Shown piece after piece: positions 62,168-64,000 of a stretch of 64,000 nucleotides of DNA. Under the pieces are notes generated by a model. The model saw only the letters and a list, made by a program, of their open reading frames with translations, searched no databases and was not told the DNA's origin. How positions within the stretch are numbered: the stretch's first letter is position 1; each line of letters opens with the position of its first letter. This stretch comes from Trueperella bialowiezensis (GTDB lineage Bacteria; Actinomycetota; Actinomycetes; Actinomycetales; Actinomycetaceae): positions 620,001 to 684,000 of the forward strand of contig NZ_LR134476.1 of NCBI RefSeq assembly GCF_900637955.1, given 5' to 3'. A program made the translations under genes and the position numbers.

Positions 62168-62210
62168 ACGTCACACTACCTGATATCAACTCAGGATAAC
62201 CATCTTAAAG

Positions 62211-63368
62211 TCAAGATATCTCAGGTGAAATTCTTTTCAGCGCCTCTGGGAGATTTTCCAGCCGCTGGGCTGCTTCGTTAATCACCGCATCAGGAGCAGT
62301 GAGCGCCATGCGAACATAGCCATCGCCCGCCTCACCGTAGAAAGTTCCCGGCGCCACCACAATCCCTAACTCGGCACACGCGTTCACAACATCCCACGAC
62401 GACGCCCCCTCGGCACGCGCCCACAGGTACAGGCCGGCCACCGAATCGGGATCGTTGTGCAGACCCGCGCCATCTAACGCACTCAATAACGTGGTTCGGC
62501 GCGCTTCGTAAACCTCGCGCTGGGAGCGCACGTGCTCGTCATCCCCGAGCGCGGCGACCATCGCCTGCTGCACGGGCGCAGGCACCATGAACCCCAGATG
62601 CTTGCGCAACTCAATCATCGGCGTCACAATCTGCGGATCACCAGCCAAGAAAGCACCGCGGTACCCGGCCATATTCGACTGCTTCGACAGCGAATACACC
62701 ATCAGCAGCCCGCGCACTGACTCGGCGTCGTTGCCGCCGCACACCTCGTCAGCTAACAACGACGGCGCACTACTCCCCTGCCAACACAGCTCGGCATAAC
62801 ATTCGTCCGACGCCACGATCACGTCGTGCTCCCGCGCCCACGCCACAATCGCCCGCAACTGATCCGCACTCAGCACGTGACCAGTGGGATTGGCTGGCGA
62901 GTTGAGCCACAGCATGTCCAGATCGGTCGGCCAACCAGCCACATCCGGACCCGTGTCAACTAACACCGGTTCGGCTCCAGCCAGCCGCGCCCCGACGTCG
63001 TACGTTGGATACGCAACATGCGGAAAACCAATTCGCGAACCCGGCCCCAACCCAATAAGCGACGGAAGCAGGCCAACCATTTCTTTCGAGCCGATCGTGG
63101 GCAGGATCTCCACCGGCGCGGTAATCCCCCTGCGGCGCGCCATCCAGTCGCGGATTGCAGTTCGAAGTTCAGGTGTTCCAACAACCAGCGGGTAGCCGTG
63201 CGCGTTCGTGGCCGCACCCAGCGCGGACTGAACGACGCCCGGAGTGTCATCAACCGGCGTACCAATCGTCAGATCGCAGACCCCGCCCGGATGCGCCGCC
63301 GCCCGCTTGCGCGCGGGCACCAGTTTGTCCCACGGGAAATCAGGCAGCGAATCAGTATAGAACGCCAC
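62211..63368 (-). CDS. dapC: N-succinyldiaminopimelate aminotransferase DapC
   Basis: 385 residues, fold-type I PLP enzyme. The PLP Lys is in YSLSKQSNMAGYRGAF, with WLNSPANPTGHVL and SDECYAELCW for cofactor binding. The N-terminal FPWDKLVPARKRAAAHPGGVCDLTIGTPVDDTP is characteristic of actinobacterial DapC in lysine/diaminopimelate synthesis. It lies 2 bp downstream of the ferredoxin gene, an arrangement conserved in Actinobacteria (fdxA-dapC). Diaminopimelate or lysine serves the peptidoglycan stem. Confidence 0.93.
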   Translation of the reverse strand: MAFYTDSLPDFPWDKLVPARKRAAAHPGGVCDLTIGTPVDDTPGVVQSALGAATNAHGYPLVVGTPELRTAIRDWMARRRGITAPVEILPTIGSKEMVGLLPSLIGLGPGSRIGFPHVAYPTYDVGARLAGAEPVLVDTGPDVAGWPTDLDMLWLNSPANPTGHVLSADQLRAIVAWAREHDVIVASDECYAELCWQGSSAPSLLADEVCGGNDAESVRGLLMVYSLSKQSNMAGYRGAFLAGDPQIVTPMIELRKHLGFMVPAPVQQAMVAALGDDEHVRSQREVYEARRTTLLSALDGAGLHNDPDSVAGLYLWARAEGASSWDVVNACAELGIVVAPGTFYGEAGDGYVRMALTAPDAVINEAAQRLENLPEALKRISPEIS

Positions 63369-63370
63369 AG

Positions 63371-63694
63371 CTAATCGTTAATACCTTCCGGCAACGCGGC
63401 AATAAGCGGGTGATCCTTCCCGATTGGTCCCATCTGCGAAGCACCACCAGGCGAACCTATGTCATCGAAGAACTCAGCATTCGCCGCGAAGTACATCGAC
63501 CACTCTTCCGGAGTGTCATCCTCATAGTAAATAGCTTCCACAGGGCACACCGGCTCACAGGCGCCGCAATCCACACACTCGTCGGGGTGGATATAGAGCA
63601 TGCGCTCGCCTTCGTAAATGCAGTCGACTGGGCACTCATCAACGCAAGCCCGATCCTTCACATCGACGCACGGTTGCGCGATAATGTACGTCAC
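63371..63694 (-). CDS. fdxA: Seven-iron ferredoxin FdxA
   Basis: 107 residues. Eight cysteines (9, 17, 21, 25, 40, 43, 46, 50) sit in the pattern of 3Fe-4S/4Fe-4S ferredoxins (ACVDECPVDCIYEG and ECVDCGACEPVCPVEAIYYEDD). Start GTG 63694 gives MTYIIAQPC, matching mycobacterial FdxA, and has AGGGAGG 6 nt upstream; a TTG at 63700 in frame touches that site and is unlikely. It carries electrons to unknown partners. Operon leader of dapC. Confidence 0.95.
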   Translation of the reverse strand: MTYIIAQPCVDVKDRACVDECPVDCIYEGERMLYIHPDECVDCGACEPVCPVEAIYYEDDTPEEWSMYFAANAEFFDDIGSPGGASQMGPIGKDHPLIAALPEGIND

Positions 63695-63767
63695 ACTCAA
63701 CCTCCCTAAGTTTTAACGTTTTCTAGAACCAATCTAATACATATCTGTTGTGCTCACCGTGACCGGC

Positions 63768-64000
63768 TTAACCGCAGGTCACAGCATGAACAGGTTCGTA
63801 CGTCCAGGAGTAGCTGGAATCCTCCTTGACTTCCCCGTTCAACGACACCTTACGGCCAACCGTGATCGAAAAACCCGACTCGCCAGCGCCGTGCGGCTCA
63901 CAATCAGCAGCGGTGTTCACTCGCGACTGTGGGCGAACATAAGAGTGGCGTTCACCCTGCCACACTTCCACATCCCAATACTTGGTCGACCACAAGCGGG
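63768..64000 (-). CDS. VanW-family protein, C-terminal fragment
   Basis: About 77 residues up to the right edge; the frame stays open there, so the gene continues beyond the window. WSTKYWDVEVWQGERHSYVRP, DCEPHGAGESGFSITVGRKV and a final WTYEPVHAVTCG with two cysteines (a likely disulfide) match the end of the VanW domain, found in secreted proteins thought to bind or modify the cell wall. Separate from fdxA by 73 bp on the same strand. Confidence 0.75.
   Translation of the reverse strand, partial: RLWSTKYWDVEVWQGERHSYVRPQSRVNTAADCEPHGAGESGFSITVGRKVSLNGEVKEDSSYSWTYEPVHAVTCG

Overview
The window is high-GC actinobacterial chromosome, most like a member of the Actinomycetaceae (Trueperella/Arcanobacterium type; genus inferred, not proven). 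Supporting signs are MtrA/MtrB, a WhiB2-type regulator, DUF3499, DUF5719 and TIGR03089 proteins, LytR-CpsA-Psr (LCP) ligases, a dapC-fdxA pair, many GTG starts, and many TANNNT -10 boxes sitting 5-7 nt before the start codon (leaderless transcripts). Coding density is very high. No rRNA, tRNA, CRISPR array, insertion sequence or prophage was seen. The longest stretch without a gene is about 270 bp; intergenic regions with visible structure are listed as features.

Layout. 1-0.9 kb: start of mtrB and complete mtrA. 0.9-8.0 kb: a MoxR-type module of membrane protein, DUF4129, DUF4350, MoxR ATPase, DUF58, SpoIIM-like and RDD proteins. 8.0-15.6 kb: the conserved actinobacterial whiB2 neighbourhood (Zincin-like protein, DUF3499, DUF5719, a 1013-residue glycosyltransferase, WhiB, inositol-monophosphatase-like protein, TIGR03089). 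15.6-21 kb: two bile-acid:Na+ symporter paralogues bracket rmlA and an AbiEi/DUF559-like gene flanked by two 85-bp copies of a palindromic repeat; rmlD follows.

21-51.5 kb: a large cell-surface polysaccharide locus built from head-to-head and tail-to-tail operons. It holds eleven glycosyltransferase genes (one bifunctional), two large GT-C-like membrane proteins, a Wzm/Wzt exporter, a second full ABC exporter, a UDP-HexNAc dehydrogenase, a WbpD/WbpE/WbpB-type operon, rmlB, a DUF2304 protein, a small coiled-coil protein, and a secreted protein fusing an FG-GAP-like propeller to a gamma-glutamylcyclotransferase-like domain. Together the genes suggest a polymer containing L-rhamnose and a 2,3-diacetamido uronic acid, made on a lipid carrier, exported by Wzm/Wzt and probably joined to peptidoglycan by the two LCP proteins at 51.6-54.1 kb. 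No rmlC, initiating phosphoglycosyltransferase or UDP-sugar 2-epimerase was found here.

54-64 kb: GtrA-like protein, an OmpR-type two-component system next to a class III nucleotide cyclase, a DUF885 protein, Maf, NUDIX hydrolase, citrate synthase, dapC, 7-Fe ferredoxin, and the C-terminus of a VanW-family protein running off the end.
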